Shown here piece after piece: positions 62,069 through 64,000 of a stretch of DNA of 64,000 bases. The first letter of the stretch is position 1; every line of letters starts with the position of its first letter. A program made the position numbers and the translations under genes. The notes below the pieces were generated by a model. That model saw only the letters and a program-made list of their open reading frames with translations, was not told the origin of the DNA and made no database searches. Source of the stretch: Pseudoflavonifractor sp. An44 (GTDB lineage: Bacteria; Bacillota; Clostridia; Oscillospirales; Oscillospiraceae); NCBI RefSeq assembly GCF_002161675.1, contig NZ_NFIH01000001.1:124001-188000 (forward strand), read 5' to 3'.

Positions 62069-62300
62069 CGTTTTGTTCTCCTTCCTGGAAGGGGACCTCC
62101 TCCTGGGCCTCCCCGCCCAGCAGCAGGCGGACCTTCTGCTCGGCCTGGTCCAGCATCTGGGTGCAGTGGGCGGCCAGACCGGTCCCCTCTTCAAACAGTT
62201 TCAGCGACTGGTCCAGGCTGGACTCGCCTCGCTCCAGCTGGGAGACAATCTCCTCCAGCCGCTTCATGGATTCCTCAAAGCTCTTCTTCTTTACCGCCAC
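62058..62300 (-). CDS. xseB: exodeoxyribonuclease VII small subunit
   Basis: 80 residues with the family pattern SFEESMKRLEEIVSQLERGE and SLKLFEEGTGL, forming a helical hairpin. It pairs with XseA. Overlaps both xseA and ispA by about 10 bases. Confidence 0.96.
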   Translation of the reverse strand: MAVKKKSFEESMKRLEEIVSQLERGESSLDQSLKLFEEGTGLAAHCTQMLDQAEQKVRLLLGGEAQEEVPFQEGEQNDGL

Positions 62301-63511
62301 TGCTGTTCCTCCTTTTCTTCCACCCGGCAGTGGTACACGCCATCTGCCACCAGCACGTCCATGGCCTGGCCAGGTTGTACCTGCTCCACCGTAGTCACCG
62401 CCCGCCCCTCTGCCTTGGCGATGGCATAGCCCCGGCTGAGCACCTTCAGCGGGCTCATGGCGTCCACCCGGCCCGCCAGCCCCGCCAGCTCCACTCGGCC
62501 CCGGCGCAGGGTACGCTCCAAGGCCATGGCTAGACGGCGCTGCACACCATCCAAACGCATACGCTGGTCATCCACCACCGCCACGGGGTTGCGCAGCACA
62601 CGGCTCTGCTCCAGACGGGTCAGTTCCTTCCGGTCCCGGTCCAGCTGGACCTCCATGGCCTGTCTCAGCCGGAGGGTGAGCCCCTCCAGCCGCTGCCGCT
62701 CCTGTTGCTGGTCTGGCACCGCCAATTCGGCGGCGTTGGAGGGAGTGGAAGCCCGCAGATCCGCCACGTAGTCGGAGATGGTCACATCCGGCTCATGGCC
62801 CACCGCCGAGATGACGGGGATGTTGGACAGGGCAATGGCCCAGGCCACCGGCTCCTCGTTGAAGGCCCACAGGTCCTCCCGGGAGCCGCCGCCTCGGCCG
62901 GTGATGATGAGGTCGATGTCGTCTCGGTTGTTCACCTGGTGGATGGCGGCGGCGATCTCCTCTGCCGCCCCCTCCCCCTGCACCCGCACCGGCACCACCA
63001 ACACCTGGGTCAGGGGCCAGCGCTGGCGCAGAATGCGAATCATATCCCGCACCGCAGCTCCCGCCGGGGAAGTCACCAGGGCGATGCGCCTGGGATAGGC
63101 GGGCAATGGCTGCTTCTTGGCCGGGTCAAAGAGGCCCTGGGCCTCCAGCTTCTTTTTCAGCTCCTCGAAGGCCCGGTCCAGGGCTCCCCGCCCATCCTCC
63201 ATCAGCTGGGTACAGTACAGCTGATACTGGCCGTCCCGGGGATAGACGGACACTCGGCCGTAGGCAATCACCGACAGGCCGTTGACGGGCTTAAAGCGCA
63301 GCCGGGCCGCATCCCCCCGGAACATAACGCAGCGGATACTCCCCTGCTCGTCCTTGAGGGAAAAGTAGTGGTGCCCGGAGGGGTAACACTTGTAGTTGGA
63401 CACCTCGCCCCGCACCAGCAGTCCCCGCAGCAGGGGGTCGCCGTCCACCAGCTCCTTGAGATACCCGTTGACCTGGGAGACGGAATAGACGGGAAGCTGG
63501 GCGCCGCTCAC
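62291..63511 (-). CDS. xseA: exodeoxyribonuclease VII large subunit
   Basis: 406 residues: an N-terminal OB fold (SVSQVNGYLKELV, GEVSNYKCYPSGHHYFSLKD), the catalytic core with TSPAGAAVRDMI, GRGGGSREDLWAFN (about 195) and SAVGHEPDVTISD, then a coiled-coil tail. Degrades single-stranded DNA. Overlaps the upstream tsaD-like gene by four bases. Confidence 0.96.
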   Translation of the reverse strand: MSGAQLPVYSVSQVNGYLKELVDGDPLLRGLLVRGEVSNYKCYPSGHHYFSLKDEQGSIRCVMFRGDAARLRFKPVNGLSVIAYGRVSVYPRDGQYQLYCTQLMEDGRGALDRAFEELKKKLEAQGLFDPAKKQPLPAYPRRIALVTSPAGAAVRDMIRILRQRWPLTQVLVVPVRVQGEGAAEEIAAAIHQVNNRDDIDLIITGRGGGSREDLWAFNEEPVAWAIALSNIPVISAVGHEPDVTISDYVADLRASTPSNAAELAVPDQQQERQRLEGLTLRLRQAMEVQLDRDRKELTRLEQSRVLRNPVAVVDDQRMRLDGVQRRLAMALERTLRRGRVELAGLAGRVDAMSPLKVLSRGYAIAKAEGRAVTTVEQVQPGQAMDVLVADGVYHCRVEEKEEQQWR

Positions 63512-64000
63512 GGCTCAATCCCCCGTTCCACCGCCCGGTGGGCCAGGATGGCCACACCCAGGGCGTTGTCCGTGGAGTACTGGGGCGGCGCAAAGATGGC
63601 CCCCAGAGGCTCCAGGCGACTGCGCAGCAGAGAGTTGGAGGCCACGCCGCCGGAGCACAGCACGGGCAGGTTTCCGTATTTTTTCTGGGCCCAGGCAGTG
63701 GTGCGGGCCAGCACCGAGGCCAGGGTCTCAAAGGTGAATCGGGCCACGTCGGCGGGAGCTACCCCGGCCTCTGCCATGCCCTTGATCTTATTCTCCATGC
63801 CGGACAGGGAGAAGGAGCCCTCCTTGGTCTTCACCACAAAGTACTTCTCCTCCTGAGAGTCCCGGCTGAGCACGTCCATGGCCTTTCCCGCCGGGAAGTC
63901 CAGGCCCAGCATGACGCCGATGCGGTCCACCAGCTGGCCCGCGGAGATGTCCGAGGTGCCGCCGATGAGCTCGGCTTGGACGGTGTGCCCGTGGGGGTGC
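63508..64000 (-). CDS. TsaD/Kae1-family paralogue, cut by window end
   Basis: The C-terminal 163 residues are visible; the frame is open at base 64,000. It shows the ASKHA-type nucleotide segments HPHGHTVQAELIGGTSD, GLDFPAGKAMDVLS and VLCSGGVASNSLLRSRL, as in O-sialoglycoprotein endopeptidase (peptidase M22) family members. The TSDISAGQLVDRIG variant differs from canonical TsaD and fits the second clostridial paralogue found next to xseA. Role unknown. Confidence 0.8.
   Translation of the reverse strand, partial: HPHGHTVQAELIGGTSDISAGQLVDRIGVMLGLDFPAGKAMDVLSRDSQEEKYFVVKTKEGSFSLSGMENKIKGMAEAGVAPADVARFTFETLASVLARTTAWAQKKYGNLPVLCSGGVASNSLLRSRLEPLGAIFAPPQYSTDNALGVAILAHRAVERGIEP

Noticed and set aside
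1-64000. CRISPR array
   Set aside because: No regularly spaced 24-40 bp repeats were seen; the short phased repeats found are too few and too short.

Overview
The window looks like chromosome from a GC-rich gut Firmicute of the Oscillospirales (Flavonifractor/Pseudoflavonifractor/Lawsonibacter-like). This is inferred from the Clostridia-type order of the housekeeping genes (xseA-xseB-ispA-dxs-tlyA-nadK-argR-recN and queA-tgt-yajC), a tyrosine T-box leader, and clostridial integrative elements. The species cannot be fixed from the sequence alone.

Region 1 (1-10,933, + strand) is the 3' part of a type 1 BREX phage-defence operon: the end of brxC, pglX, pglZ and brxL. pglX is in two pieces. An 814-codon methyltransferase/specificity part and a 357-codon C-terminal part are separated by an AT-rich gene for a 270-residue membrane protein. 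A second AT-rich gene, for a zinc-ribbon/helical protein, sits before pglZ. brxA and brxB would lie left of the window.

Region 2 (about 11,000-42,900, mostly - strand) is an integrative and conjugative element (ICE). It has parA/parB, an ArdC antirestriction protein, YodL/DUF3846 and TOPRIM proteins, MobC and a relaxase beside a palindrome-rich oriT candidate, PcfB, the coupling protein VirD4, a Maff2 prepilin-like protein, a VirB6-like protein, PrgI, VirB4 and a CHAP peptidoglycan hydrolase. Cargo includes a sortase-assembled pilus locus (thioester tip adhesin, LPXTG pilin, class C sortase, with a second sortase nearby). BREX converges on the ICE at a shared terminator and is probably cargo too. 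Four phased TGGAGAA repeats just after lysS may mark the right end of the ICE.

Region 3 (18,563-26,765) is an 8.2-kb Tn4451-family mobilizable transposon nested in the ICE. It carries the large serine recombinase TnpX, TnpV, TnpW, a MobV relaxase with a recognisable oriT, a RepA-like ATPase, an XRE regulator, RelBE and a Nudix hydrolase. It is inserted at a GA dinucleotide inside virD4. Removing it with one GA restores an uninterrupted 608-codon coupling protein, so the ICE should be blocked for transfer until the transposon excises.

Region 4 (42,916-64,000) is core chromosome: greA-lysS, a TIGR04086 membrane protein, yajC, tgt, queA, then asd-dapA-dapB (+ strand), tyrS with an EamA transporter under a tyrosine T-box, and a long - strand operon (tsaD-like, xseA, xseB, ispA, PAP2-like, dxs, tlyA, nadK, argR, recN, HAD phosphatase). 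No tRNA, rRNA or CRISPR array was seen.
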